64,000 bases of DNA from Massilia pinisoli (GCF_024753285.1 NZ_JANUGW010000022.1:1-64000); one strand, 5' to 3'; shown: positions 17,692-26,728, numbered from the stretch's first letter. Made by a program: numbers and translations. The notes: generated from the letters alone by a model not told the origin.

Positions 17692-19101
17692 ATGTCCGAC
17701 ACCGCTTTTTCTTCGCTGCCGCTGGCAGCCCCCTTCTTGGCGAACCTCGCCCAGCTCGGCTATCAACAAATGACGCCCGTGCAGGCCGCCGCGTTGCCGG
17801 AAGCCCTCGCCGGCCGCGACCTGATCGTGCAGGCGAAAACGGGCAGCGGCAAGACGGCCGCGTTCGGCATCGGCATGCTGCTGAAGCTGAATCCGACGCT
17901 GTTCGCCGTGCAGGGCATGGTGATGTGCCCCACGCGCGAATTGGCCGACCAGGTCGCGAACGAGCTGCGCCGGCTGGCGCGCGGTATCGGCAACGTCAAG
18001 GTCGTCGTGCTGACGGGCGGCGTCCCCATGCGGCCGCAGATCGCCTCGCTGGAATTCGGGGCGCACATCGTCGTCGGCACGCCGGGCCGCATCCGCGACC
18101 ACCTGCAGCGCCGCACGCTCGACCTCGCGCGCCTGCGCACCCTCGTGCTGGACGAGGCGGACCGCATGACGGACATGGGTTTCTACGACGAGATCGCCGC
18201 CATCGTCCGCGACTGCCCGGCGCACCGCCAGACGCTGTTGTTCTCCGCGACCTATCCGGACGACATCCGTGCCGCCACGGCACGCTTCCTGCGCGATCCG
18301 CTCGAGCTCGCGGTCGACACGGTGCACGCAGCGGCCCGCATCGAGCAGCGCTTCTACGAGATCGGCTTCGACGGCCGCGTGGACGCCGTCGCCCAGCTGC
18401 TGCGGCAGTACCGGCCCGGTTCCGCGATCGCGTTCTGCAATACGAAGGCACGCTGCCGCGAAGTGGCCGACGCGTTGCGCGAACTGGGTTTTTCCGCGCT
18501 GGCGCTGTACGGCGAGATGGAACAGCGTGACCGCGACGAGACGCTCGTGCGCTTCGCCAACCGCAGCTGCAGCGTGCTCGTCGCGACCGACGTGGCCGCG
18601 CGCGGCATCGACATCGCCGGCCTGGAAGCCGTCATCAACGTCGACGTCTCGAAGGATCCGGAAGTGCACGTGCACCGCGTGGGCCGCACGGGGCGCGCGG
18701 GCGCGGCCGGCCTTGCGCTGACGCTGTGTGCGCCGAACGAAAAGCGCTGGGTGCGACTGATCGAAGAGGTACAGGGCTTCACGGCCGAGTGGCACACGCT
18801 CGACGCGGCGGCGGACGATGCCGATCCCGTCGAACCCGCGCCAATGGTCACGCTGTGCATCGCCGGCGGCAAGAAAGAGAAGCTGCGTCCCGGCGACCTG
18901 CTGGGCGCCCTCACCGGCGACGCCGGCCTGACGAAGGAACAGGTCGGCAAGATCCACATCTTCGAATTCACGAGCTACGTCGCGCTCGACCGCGCTTGTG
19001 TCGGCCAGGCGCTCGAGCGGCTGAGCGGCGGCAATCCGCTAGGCCCCGAATTCGGCACCATCAAGGGCCGTAACTTCAAGATGCGCGTGATCGAGAACTG
19101 A
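17692..19101 (+). CDS. dbpA: ATP-dependent RNA helicase DbpA
   Basis: DEAD-box helicase that acts in late assembly of the 50S ribosomal subunit by binding hairpin 92 of 23S rRNA. At 469 residues it is close to E. coli DbpA (457). Ordered motifs are the Q-motif region with MTPVQAAALP, Walker A AKTGSGKT at about residues 48-55, PTRELADQV, GTPGRIRDHL, LDEADRM, FSATYP, and in lobe 2 ATDVAARGID and HRVGRTGRAG. The C-terminal 75 residues, containing KEKLRPGDLLGALTG and FEFTSYVAL, form the RNA-binding domain that distinguishes DbpA from other DEAD proteins. The ATG at 17692 was chosen because upstream open frame belongs to the preceding small gene. Confidence 0.95.
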   Translation: MSDTAFSSLPLAAPFLANLAQLGYQQMTPVQAAALPEALAGRDLIVQAKTGSGKTAAFGIGMLLKLNPTLFAVQGMVMCPTRELADQVANELRRLARGIGNVKVVVLTGGVPMRPQIASLEFGAHIVVGTPGRIRDHLQRRTLDLARLRTLVLDEADRMTDMGFYDEIAAIVRDCPAHRQTLLFSATYPDDIRAATARFLRDPLELAVDTVHAAARIEQRFYEIGFDGRVDAVAQLLRQYRPGSAIAFCNTKARCREVADALRELGFSALALYGEMEQRDRDETLVRFANRSCSVLVATDVAARGIDIAGLEAVINVDVSKDPEVHVHRVGRTGRAGAAGLALTLCAPNEKRWVRLIEEVQGFTAEWHTLDAAADDADPVEPAPMVTLCIAGGKKEKLRPGDLLGALTGDAGLTKEQVGKIHIFEFTSYVALDRACVGQALERLSGGNPLGPEFGTIKGRNFKMRVIEN

Positions 19102-19225
19102 GCGAGGACTGAGCCGGAGGGCGGCGCGTTTTGTAACATTTGTAACAGGCGCGCACGGTTGAGTTGAGCGAAGGCATGCAAGCTGCAAATCTGGCATGAT
19201 TTTGCCAAGCCCACGCCTTAGCACA

Positions 19226-21097
19226 ATGACCAGCCCACCTACCATCGGACCGGAACCGCAGCACCTCGAAGGCCGCAGCGTCAGGGACATCGTCGAATAC
19301 AGTCCCGAGCAGGTCAACGAAGCCTGGTGCCGCAAGATCTTCCGCAAGACGCTGCAGTCGCTCGAACTGCAGTACGCGATGCACATGCCGCACCGGGTCA
19401 TCACGCCCGACACGATCGTGTTCCACGACAACGGCGAACCGCTGTTGATCCCGTCGGACGACGGCCCGGCGGACGGCCGCGAAGCCGACGACTTGAACGC
19501 GCTGGCGCGCGTCGTCCACTACGCCATCACGCGCGAGCTCGCGCCCGCGGGCCCGCTCGCGGGCCGCGTCGAAGGTTATAGCGATTCGCTCGTCAACGCC
19601 GTCGACCGCTGCATGGACCCCGACCCCGCGCACCGTCCGCGCACGATCGACGAATTGCGTGAGGTGCTCGGCATCGTGCCGCTCGGTCGTTCCGCCGGCG
19701 CCGCGACGCACCCGGCGTTCCCGGACGACCCCCTGGCGCCGTGGCCGGCCGACGTGGGTGCGCAAGATGCCGCGTCCGGGCTCGCAGCCGATCGCGTGCC
19801 GGACGTCGCGTCCACGCACGCGCGCGACGTCGCAGCCGAGGTCGCGCACGATCGTGCGCGCGACACCGCACCGGATCCCGCCAGCGACCGCGCACGCGCC
19901 GTCGCGGCCGAACTCCTCCACGACCGCGCACACGGTGCCGCGCCCGACCTGGCCGGCGACCTCCCGCACGACATCGCGGCCGAACACACGCACGACCGCA
20001 CACTCGACGCCGCAACGAATTCCGCCGCCGACCTCTCACGCGACCTCGCGGCCGGACACGCGCACGACCGCGCACTCGATACCGCAACCGGTCTCGCTGC
20101 CGGTCTCTCACGCGACCTCGCGGCCGCACACGCGCACGACCGTGCACTGGAGGCCGCAACGGATTCCGCCGCCGATCTCTCGCGCGACCTCGCGACCGAA
20201 CACGCACACGACCGCGCACTCGACGCCGCAATCGGTCCCGCTGCCGGCCTCTCACACGACATCGCGGCCGAACACACGCGCGACCGCGCACTCGACACCG
20301 CAACCGGCCTCGCTGCCGACCTCTCGCGCCACGACGCGGTCGAGCACGCGCACGAGCCCTCACTCGACGCCGCATCCGACGGCACGCCAGCCACGGCTGC
20401 CATGCCGCCGCCCGAGCCGGCACCCTCCGTCGTGCCGATTTCCGCCAGCCCACCGTCCGTCCCTGGCGTCGATCCGACCGCGGACCAGCCCCGCCGGCGC
20501 GGCACGCTCACGAACCGCCAGCGCTGGGCCATCGCAGCCGGCGCCGCCATCGTCGTCGCACTCGGTGCCGTCCTGTTCGCGGATATGCGCGATTCCGGCT
20601 CGTTCGACCACATCGTGCTGACCTTGCCGCAGCAGGGCGACGGCACGCATGCCGGCCAGGATGCGGCCAGCGCCCCGCCCGCGGCCGGCGCCACTCCTGC
20701 GAGCGGCGCGGCCGGCAACGGGACGGTTGGCACGACGGTAAGCAGCGCCGGCCAGGCCGCACCGGGCGTGGCGCCGGGCACCTTCATCACGGATGACACA
20801 CCCTCGGCGGCAGCGCAACATCCTGCACCGGCGGCCAACGCGGCGGCAACACCGCTGCCAGGCGTCGTCGTGACGCCGAACGGCAACCTGTACAAGCTGC
20901 ACATCCAGCCGTGGGGCGTCGTCTACGTGGACGGCGTCGACCGCGGCGTCAGCCCGCCCGTCAAGCGTCTCGAGCTGACACCAGGCCGCCACGAGATCCG
21001 GGTCACGAATCCGAACTTCCACGACCGCGTGCTGGAGGTCGACACGGCGAGCGGCGACGGCCGGATCCACGTCGACTTCAACGAGGCGCCCCGATGA
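19226..21097 (+). CDS. Kinase-like (pseudokinase) membrane protein with 24-residue repeats and PEGA domain
   Basis: A 623-residue protein in four parts. Residues 1-150 resemble the C-lobe of a Ser/Thr protein kinase. H56-R57-V58-I-T-P-D-T-I aligns with the HRDxxPxNI catalytic loop but has Val where the catalytic Asp should be, and a DFG motif is missing. The ADDLNALARVVHYAIT and CMDPDPAHRPRTIDELREVL segments match subdomains IX and XI. There is no N-lobe or ATP-binding Lys. Residues 203-394 are eight 24-residue repeats. One membrane helix lies at about 432-452, and a C-terminal PEGA-like domain (about 555-620) has WGVVYVDGVDRG and LTPGRHEIRVTNP. The topology suggests a cytoplasmic pseudokinase with repeats and a periplasmic PEGA domain. 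An ATG at 19196 is an alternative start; neither has a good ribosome site. The TssQ-like lipoprotein gene follows after 43 bp, which hints at a type VI secretion role. Confidence 0.75.
   Translation: MTSPPTIGPEPQHLEGRSVRDIVEYSPEQVNEAWCRKIFRKTLQSLELQYAMHMPHRVITPDTIVFHDNGEPLLIPSDDGPADGREADDLNALARVVHYAITRELAPAGPLAGRVEGYSDSLVNAVDRCMDPDPAHRPRTIDELREVLGIVPLGRSAGAATHPAFPDDPLAPWPADVGAQDAASGLAADRVPDVASTHARDVAAEVAHDRARDTAPDPASDRARAVAAELLHDRAHGAAPDLAGDLPHDIAAEHTHDRTLDAATNSAADLSRDLAAGHAHDRALDTATGLAAGLSRDLAAAHAHDRALEAATDSAADLSRDLATEHAHDRALDAAIGPAAGLSHDIAAEHTRDRALDTATGLAADLSRHDAVEHAHEPSLDAASDGTPATAAMPPPEPAPSVVPISASPPSVPGVDPTADQPRRRGTLTNRQRWAIAAGAAIVVALGAVLFADMRDSGSFDHIVLTLPQQGDGTHAGQDAASAPPAAGATPASGAAGNGTVGTTVSSAGQAAPGVAPGTFITDDTPSAAAQHPAPAANAAATPLPGVVVTPNGNLYKLHIQPWGVVYVDGVDRGVSPPVKRLELTPGRHEIRVTNPNFHDRVLEVDTASGDGRIHVDFNEAPR
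19832..20407 (+). repeat. Eight 72-bp in-frame tandem repeats
   Basis: The codons for HDR or its variants recur at 19847, 19919, 19991, 20063, 20135, 20207, 20279 and 20351, exactly 72 bp apart. Each unit encodes 24 residues of the form AA.HAHDRALD.A....AA.LSRD. The first two and last units are the most divergent. The array is Ala-rich and probably helical. Confidence 0.9.
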
Positions 21098-21140
21098 ACC
21101 CGTCCCGGCCGCCGTGCCCGGACCATTCGACCGGAGACCG

Positions 21141-21671
21141 ATGAATATCCAGCGTCCCGCCCGCCCTATCGCCCACGCCGTGCTGCTCACTGCAGCGGCC
21201 GCCCTGCTCAGCGGTTGTGCCGGCTTCCCGGGCTTCGACAAGACCCAAGCACGCACGCCCACGCATCCGAAGGCCGTCACGACCCCGGAACGGGAAGCGC
21301 CCGCCGTGCGCGAAGCGCCTGCGCGGCCAAAAGAAAAACCGCGCGAACGGGAACGCGAACGCGAGGAGGCGCCGGCACCCGCCAACGGCCTGCAGGAAGG
21401 CATCCGCCTGTACAACGACGGCGACTACAACGGCGCGATCCGGCGCTTGTCCGCGCGCGACGTCAACAATGGGCCGCTCGCCACGCGCCTGCAGGCGCTG
21501 AAATACTTGGCGTTCAGCTATTGCGTGACGTCGCGGCCCGGGCCGTGCCGACAGGCGTTCGACCGGGCACTGCGCCTCGATCCCTCGTTCGACCTCGCCC
21601 CGGGCGAACACGGCCATCCGCTGTGGGGTCCCGTGTTCACGAAAGCGAAGCAGGCGGCCGTGGCGCGCTGA
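21141..21671 (+). CDS. TssQ-like T6SS-associated lipoprotein
   Basis: A 176-residue lipoprotein. Its signal peptide ends in the lipobox LLSGC with Cys26 as the lipidated residue, so it is anchored in the periplasm. A charged, Arg/Glu/Pro-rich linker (about residues 30-85) leads to a TPR-like C-terminal region, with LQEGIRLYNDGDYNGAIRRL and ALKYLAFSYCV. The start at 21141 has GGAG 5 bases upstream; the frame is open from 21114. The size, lipobox and single TPR-like domain fit TssQ-type lipoproteins found in betaproteobacterial T6SS loci. That name is from recalled family features and needs a profile search. The kinase-like PEGA protein gene is immediately upstream, probably co-transcribed. Confidence 0.65.
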   Translation: MNIQRPARPIAHAVLLTAAAALLSGCAGFPGFDKTQARTPTHPKAVTTPEREAPAVREAPARPKEKPREREREREEAPAPANGLQEGIRLYNDGDYNGAIRRLSARDVNNGPLATRLQALKYLAFSYCVTSRPGPCRQAFDRALRLDPSFDLAPGEHGHPLWGPVFTKAKQAAVAR

Positions 21672-21756
21672 CGACAGGCGCGTGCGCGCCGGACCGCCGG
21701 GTCCGGCTACACTTGCGCATCGCCGCCATGCCCGGTCGACTGTCCGGGAACCGCCC

Positions 21757-23184
21757 ATGAGCACCCTGCCCGTCCATTGCGACCGCCCGCTGGCCGACAG
21801 CACGCCGGCCCGCGGTCATGCCGCCCATCCGCACCTCGTCCTCGCCACCTCGATCCTCGCGAGCAGCCTCGCGTTCATCGATGGCTCCGTCGTCAACGTG
21901 GGGCTCACCGCCATCGGCCGCGACCTGGACGGCGGCGGCGCCGACCTATCGTGGGTCGTGAACGGTTATCTGTTGCCACTGAGCTCGTTGCTGCTGCTGG
22001 GCGGCGCCGCCGGCGACCGCTACGGCCGCCGCCGCATCCTGCTCGCCGGAATCGCGACGTTCGCGCTGGCGTCGCTGCTGTGCGCACTCGCACCGCAGCT
22101 GTGGCTGCTCATCGGCGGACGCGTGGTGCAAGGCGTCGGCGCGGCGCTGCTGCTGCCCAACAGCCTGGCGATCCTCGGCGCCACGTTCGACGGCAAGGCG
22201 CGCGGCCGCGCGATCGGGATCTGGGCCGCGGCAGGCGCCGCCGCGGGCGCGATCGGGCCGCTGCTGGGCGGCTGGCTGATCGACACGGTCGGCTGGCGCG
22301 CCGTCTTCTACATCAACCTCCCGATCGCGGCACTGGCGATGCTGCTGGGCTGGCGCACCGTGCGCGTACCGCGCGCGGACAAGCCCGTCGCGCTCGACCC
22401 GGCCGGCGCGCTGCTCGCCAGCGCGGGCCTCGGCTGCCTGACGTGGGGACTCGCCGCCGCGTCGGCCGACAAGGGCGTGTCGACGGCCTCCGCCATCGCG
22501 ACGGGCGCCGGCGTGCTCGTGCTGCTCGTATTCCTCTGGATCGAGCGGCGTGCGGGCGACAAGGCGATGTTGCCTTTGAAGCTCTTCGCATCCGGCAGCT
22601 TTTCCGGCCTGAACCTGATGACCTTCCTGCTGTATGGCGCGCTGGGCGCGCTGATGCTGCTCGTGCCGTACGTGCTGATCCAGGCCCTGCAGTATTCGGC
22701 GAAACAGGCGGGCGCCGCGCTGCTGCCGTTTCCCGTCGTGCTCGCGATCGGCTCGCCGATCATGGGCAAGGTGGCGGGCAAGCACGGGGCGCGGCTGCCG
22801 CTGGCGATCGGGGCGCTTCTCGTGGCGGGCGGATTCCTGCTCGGTACACGCATCGGCGCGGGCGGCTATGCGACGACGGTGCTGCCCGCGATCCTCGTCA
22901 TCGCCATCGGCATGGCCGGCGTGGCGGCGCCGCTGACGACGGCCGTGCTGTCATCGGTGGATGGCAGCCACACGGGCATCGCGTCCGGCTTCAACAGCGC
23001 CGTGGCGCGCGGCGGCGGGCTGATCGCGACGGCGCTGCTGGGCGCCGTGCTGACGGCGCAAGGCCGCGCCCTGCTCGCGCCCTTCCGCCTTGCGATGGCC
23101 GTGTGCGCGGCGACGGCGCTGGCGTCCAGCGTCTGCGCGTTCGTCTGGGTCAAGCGCGATGCCGCCGAAACGGCCGACCGCTGA
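21757..23184 (+). CDS. DHA2-type MFS multidrug exporter
   Basis: Drug:H+ antiporter of the major facilitator superfamily, 475 residues with 14 predicted hydrophobic helices, as in the EmrB/QacA (DHA2) group. Motif A GDRYGRRRILLAGI follows helix 2, and motif C, with a Gly-rich AAGAAAGAIGPLLGGWLID, lies in helix 5. The N-terminal 25 residues are cytoplasmic and polar. The start at 21757 was chosen over upstream in-frame codons because it begins just before the first helix. No regulator or membrane-fusion partner is adjacent. Its stop codon abuts the stop of the convergent amidase gene with no gap. The substrate is unknown. Confidence 0.9.
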   Translation: MSTLPVHCDRPLADSTPARGHAAHPHLVLATSILASSLAFIDGSVVNVGLTAIGRDLDGGGADLSWVVNGYLLPLSSLLLLGGAAGDRYGRRRILLAGIATFALASLLCALAPQLWLLIGGRVVQGVGAALLLPNSLAILGATFDGKARGRAIGIWAAAGAAAGAIGPLLGGWLIDTVGWRAVFYINLPIAALAMLLGWRTVRVPRADKPVALDPAGALLASAGLGCLTWGLAAASADKGVSTASAIATGAGVLVLLVFLWIERRAGDKAMLPLKLFASGSFSGLNLMTFLLYGALGALMLLVPYVLIQALQYSAKQAGAALLPFPVVLAIGSPIMGKVAGKHGARLPLAIGALLVAGGFLLGTRIGAGGYATTVLPAILVIAIGMAGVAAPLTTAVLSSVDGSHTGIASGFNSAVARGGGLIATALLGAVLTAQGRALLAPFRLAMAVCAATALASSVCAFVWVKRDAAETADR

Positions 23185-24783
23185 TCACGCCTTCACGTTG
23201 ACGGATGCGGGGAACGTCGGCGGACGGCGGCGCCGGCTCGCCTGCTCGTACGCATAGGCCATGCCGATCAGCGTCGCTTCGCTCCACGCCGTGCCGACGA
23301 ACGACAGGCCGACGGGAAGCCCGTGCACCTGGCCCGCGGGCACCGTCACATGGGGGTATCCCGCGACGGCGGCCGGCGTCGAAAAGCCGGGGCCGTCGTG
23401 GTCGCCGTTGATGTAGTCGGTCAGCCATCCGGTGCCGCCCGTCGGCGCGACGAGGGCATCCAGTTTTTCCTCGCGCAGGATCGCGTCGATTCCCTCCTCG
23501 CGGCTGTAGCGGTGGTTGGCGGCGAGCGCGTCGCGATAGGCCTTGGCGTCGAGACCGGGCCGCGCCTGCGCGGCAATCAGATGCTCCTGGCCGAAGTGGC
23601 GCAGCTCCTGCGCGACGTGCTTGTCGTTGAAGGCGATCACGTCGGCCATCGTCTTGACCGGCGCATGCGGCGCGTAGCGAGAGAGGTAGGCTTCCATGTC
23701 GGGGCGGAATTCGGACAGCAGCACTTCGAGTTCCGTGTCGCCGTACTTGTCGACGTTGGGCACCTTGACGTCGACGAGCGTCGCGCCCTGCGCCTTCAGC
23801 ACGGCCAATTCGGCCTCGATGACGGCATCGACGGCCGGGCTGTTGCCGAAGAAATTGCGCGCCACGCCAACCCGCTTCCCGCGCAGGCCGTCCGTGCGCA
23901 ACGCGGCAGCGTAGTCGGCCGCCTTGCCGGCCGCGGGCGCCGTCGCGGCGTCGTCGGTATCGGCGCCCGCCATGGCGGCCAGCAGCAGGGCGGCGTCGGC
24001 GACGGTGCGTGTCATCGGGCCGGCCGTGTCCTGCGAATGCGCGATGGGGATGATGCCGCTGCGGCTGACGAGGCCCAGCGTGGGCTTGATGCCGACGATG
24101 CCGCAAATCGACGCGGGCGACACGATCGAGCCGTCCGTCTCCGTGCCGACGGCGAGCGTGGCGAGCGCAGCCGCCATCGCGGCGCCGGATCCGGAACTGG
24201 AACCGCTCGTGTTGCGGTCGAGCGCATACGGATTGCGCGTGAGCCCGCCGCGGCCGCTCCAGCCGCTGACGGAATGCGTCGAGCGCATGTTCGCCCACTC
24301 CGACAGATTCGTCTTGCCGAGGATGACGGCGCCGGCCGCGCGCAGGCGCGCCGCGACGAACGCATCATGCGCGGCGCGCACGCCGTCCAGCGCGAGCGAG
24401 CCGGCGCTCGTGCTCATCTTGTCCGCCGTCGCGATATTGTCCTTCAACAGCACGGGAATGCCGTGCAGCGGGCCGCGCACGGTGCCGGCCTTGCGCTCGC
24501 GGTCGAGGCCGGCGGCGAGCGCGAGGGCGTCGGGATTCAGTTCGATGATGGCATTCAGCCGGGGCCCCGCCCTGTCGACGGCGGCGATGCGCGCCAGGTA
24601 GCGCTGCACGAGCGTCGTCGACGTCAGCTTGCCGGCCTCCATCAGCGCCTGCTGCTCGCGTACGCCGGCGTCGAGCACCGTGTCGGGCGCCATCGTCCCG
24701 GCCCGCGTCGCGGTTGCCGTGCCGGCGGTCGTCGAGGCCGATGCTGCCGCCACGCCCAGTCGAACGAAATTCCTGCGATCCAT
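23185..24783 (-). CDS. Tat-exported amidase-signature hydrolase
   Basis: Amidase-signature family enzyme (532 residues) that hydrolyses carboxamides with a Ser-cisSer-Lys triad. The Lys is in PVLLKDNIAT (about residue 104). The Gly/Ser-rich loop DRNTSGSSSGSGAAMAA (about 190-206) supplies cis-Ser, and the nucleophile region is GTETDGSIVSPAS. The N-terminus MDRRNFVRLGVAAASAS is a twin-arginine-like signal, so the enzyme probably acts in the periplasm. The start at 24783 has GGGGAGG about 4 bases upstream. The physiological substrate is unknown; the closest recognisable type is the secreted amidase group, not GatA, since no GatB or GatC is present. Confidence 0.9.
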   Translation of the reverse strand: MDRRNFVRLGVAAASASTTAGTATATRAGTMAPDTVLDAGVREQQALMEAGKLTSTTLVQRYLARIAAVDRAGPRLNAIIELNPDALALAAGLDRERKAGTVRGPLHGIPVLLKDNIATADKMSTSAGSLALDGVRAAHDAFVAARLRAAGAVILGKTNLSEWANMRSTHSVSGWSGRGGLTRNPYALDRNTSGSSSGSGAAMAAALATLAVGTETDGSIVSPASICGIVGIKPTLGLVSRSGIIPIAHSQDTAGPMTRTVADAALLLAAMAGADTDDAATAPAAGKAADYAAALRTDGLRGKRVGVARNFFGNSPAVDAVIEAELAVLKAQGATLVDVKVPNVDKYGDTELEVLLSEFRPDMEAYLSRYAPHAPVKTMADVIAFNDKHVAQELRHFGQEHLIAAQARPGLDAKAYRDALAANHRYSREEGIDAILREEKLDALVAPTGGTGWLTDYINGDHDGPGFSTPAAVAGYPHVTVPAGQVHGLPVGLSFVGTAWSEATLIGMAYAYEQASRRRRPPTFPASVNVKA

Positions 24784-24863
24784 GCGTCCTCCCCGAAAGA
24801 ATGCCTCAGCATAACAGCAATCTTGCCGATGTGACACGCGGCCGTGTCGGACGCATGGACGAA

Positions 24864-24894
24864 AAAAAACGCTGCCCGATGGACAGCGTTTTTT
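24864..24894 (-). terminator. Bidirectional terminator downstream of efp
   Basis: A perfect 11-bp stem, AAAAAACGCTG (24864-24874) and CAGCGTTTTTT (24884-24894), with a 9-base loop. It has a U-tract on both strands. It sits 17 bp after the efp stop. Confidence 0.9.
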
Positions 24895-24911
24895 CGCGGA
24901 AAGCGGTCGGC

Positions 24912-25487
24912 TTAGTTGCGGACGACTTTCTTGTACTCGGCGGTACGGGTATCGATCTCGATGGTGTCGTCCTGGTTGACGAACAGCGGCACCTGGATCG
25001 TGAACTGCTTCGATTCGATGGCGTTTTCGATCTTGGCTTCCTTCAGGACGTTGCCCGAGGTATTGCCCTTGACGGCCGGTTCCGTGTAGATGACCTGGCG
25101 CGCGATGGTGATCGGCAGTTCGACCGAGATGGCCTTGCCGTCGTAGAACACGGCTTCGCATTCCATACCGTCTTTCAGGTAGTTGATGGCGTCGCCCATG
25201 TTTTCTTCTTCGATTTCGTACTGGTTGTACTCTTCATCCATGAAGACGTACAGCGGGTCGGCGAAGTACGAGTAGGTCACCGGCTTCTTGTCCAGCACGA
25301 CGACGTCGAACTTGTCGTCGCCGCGGAACACGTTTTCCAGCGGTGCGTTGGTGAGAAGATTCTTCATCTTCCACTTGTACGTGAAGCCCGTGCGGCTCGA
25401 GCCATTGACGTCGGAGCGCAGCACGATGAAAGGCTTGGCATCAACCATGATGATGTTGCCGACACGGATTTCTTTTGCGGGTTTCAT
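24912..25487 (-). CDS. efp: Translation elongation factor P
   Basis: EF-P relieves ribosome stalling at polyproline motifs. The 191-residue protein has the KOW-like N-domain, and its modification loop reads NGSSRTGFTYK with Arg at position 32. Arg32, in place of the Lys34 of E. coli, marks the EarP-type EF-P that is activated by rhamnosylation. The OB folds follow, with DEEYNQYEIEEENM and ELPITIARQVIYTEPAVKGNT. The gene lies 66 bp downstream of earP on the same strand and ends at a strong terminator, so the modifying enzyme and its substrate probably share a transcript. Confidence 0.98.
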   Translation of the reverse strand: MKPAKEIRVGNIIMVDAKPFIVLRSDVNGSSRTGFTYKWKMKNLLTNAPLENVFRGDDKFDVVVLDKKPVTYSYFADPLYVFMDEEYNQYEIEEENMGDAINYLKDGMECEAVFYDGKAISVELPITIARQVIYTEPAVKGNTSGNVLKEAKIENAIESKQFTIQVPLFVNQDDTIEIDTRTAEYKKVVRN

Positions 25488-25553
25488 AGGAGGGTTTTAA
25501 CCTAAAAATGAGTTGCAGTAATCAAGCATGATACCATGTTCCTCGTCCGTCGC

Positions 25554-26714
25554 CTACCGCAGCGACCGGGCGAAATCCAGCAGATTGCTCACCAAGTCGC
25601 CATTCGCCAACATCCGCGTTTGCCATTCGATATTGCGCGCGGCAATTGTTGGCGATTGGGCTTGCAGAGACATCCACAATGCCGGCCAATCGGCCGGCGC
25701 GTTCGCTTCCACGCCATTCCAGCGCAGGGAAAATTCGATCAGGCTATCCAGGTTTTCCGCATACTTTTGCAGAAACGCGCGGAGTTTAACATGATGCAAG
25801 TTTTCATCTTGCGGATAAATATGCCAGATGAAAGGACGTCCAGCCCATTGGGCACGCACCCAGGAATCCTCGCCGCGGACGAAGTTCACGTCGCATGACC
25901 ACAGCAGGCGGTCGTAATCGTCCTGCGACAGGAACGGGATCACGCGCACGGTCAGGCTGCCGTGTTTCGCGGCTGCGCCCGGCACTGGATCGGCGCCGAG
26001 GAAGGCACTCACCTGCGCGCGCGCGACGCCTTGCGGCACGAGGCACGTCACGGGCGTCGCACCGCCGCGCCAGGAGGCAAACAGCTCGGCGATGGGCGCA
26101 TGCGGATAGCAGAACAGGCTGACCACCCGCGCCGCCATCTCGTCCGCGGTCACGCCCACGCCCGCGAGGAACGCGGCGCGTGCAGCGGGGTCGGCCTGGA
26201 ACCGGTCGCGCGCGTCGAGCAAGCCGCGCTCGCGCAGCAGGCCGCCCGTCTTCGGCGTAAAACCGGGGAAGAAGAAATGCTTGGTCAGCTTGAGGCGCGG
26301 ATGCATCGACGGCAGCGTGTGGCAACCCTCGACCCATTCCTCGGCAGTGAGGCCTTCGTAATTGATCCACACGGGGCGCGGCTCGCACTGGGCCATCGCG
26401 GCGATATAGGCCGGCGGGATGTCGACGCCGAAGAATTCGATCACGATGTCGGCCAGGTCGTCCGGCTCGAACGTGCCGTCCTGGTCGGGCCAGTGCATGA
26501 CCCGCACGCCATCCACGACCTGCATGGCTGCATCGGTCGCGACGGACGGCCAGATGCGGCGGAAGCTGGCGAGGTCGTCGACCCACAAGGTGACGGCGAT
26601 CGCGTGCTCGCGGTGCAATTGGCGCGCGAGGCGCCAGCAGATGCCGATGTCGCCGAAGTTGTCGACGACCTTGCAGAAGATGGCGAGTGTCGTGGTGCGT
26701 TGATCGTTGAGCAT
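25554..26714 (-). CDS. earP: EF-P arginine rhamnosyltransferase EarP
   Basis: GT-B glycosyltransferase that transfers rhamnose from dTDP-rhamnose to Arg32 of EF-P. The 386-residue product has the family hallmarks: FCKVVDNFGDIGICWRLAR at the N-terminus, with the Asp residues needed for catalysis, and FVRGEDSWVRAQWAGRPF near residue 285. The C-terminal domain binds the nucleotide sugar. I chose the ATG at 26714. An in-frame ATG at 26756 would put the first codons inside the terminator hairpin of the tRNA cluster. The efp gene follows after 66 bp. Confidence 0.96.
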   Translation of the reverse strand: MLNDQRTTTLAIFCKVVDNFGDIGICWRLARQLHREHAIAVTLWVDDLASFRRIWPSVATDAAMQVVDGVRVMHWPDQDGTFEPDDLADIVIEFFGVDIPPAYIAAMAQCEPRPVWINYEGLTAEEWVEGCHTLPSMHPRLKLTKHFFFPGFTPKTGGLLRERGLLDARDRFQADPAARAAFLAGVGVTADEMAARVVSLFCYPHAPIAELFASWRGGATPVTCLVPQGVARAQVSAFLGADPVPGAAAKHGSLTVRVIPFLSQDDYDRLLWSCDVNFVRGEDSWVRAQWAGRPFIWHIYPQDENLHHVKLRAFLQKYAENLDSLIEFSLRWNGVEANAPADWPALWMSLQAQSPTIAARNIEWQTRMLANGDLVSNLLDFARSLR

Positions 26715-26728
26715 GTTTTCGCGGACCC

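Noticed and set aside
19832..20407. 72-bp periodic repeats as a CRISPR array
   Set aside because: They are contiguous without spacers and stay in frame within a coding region.
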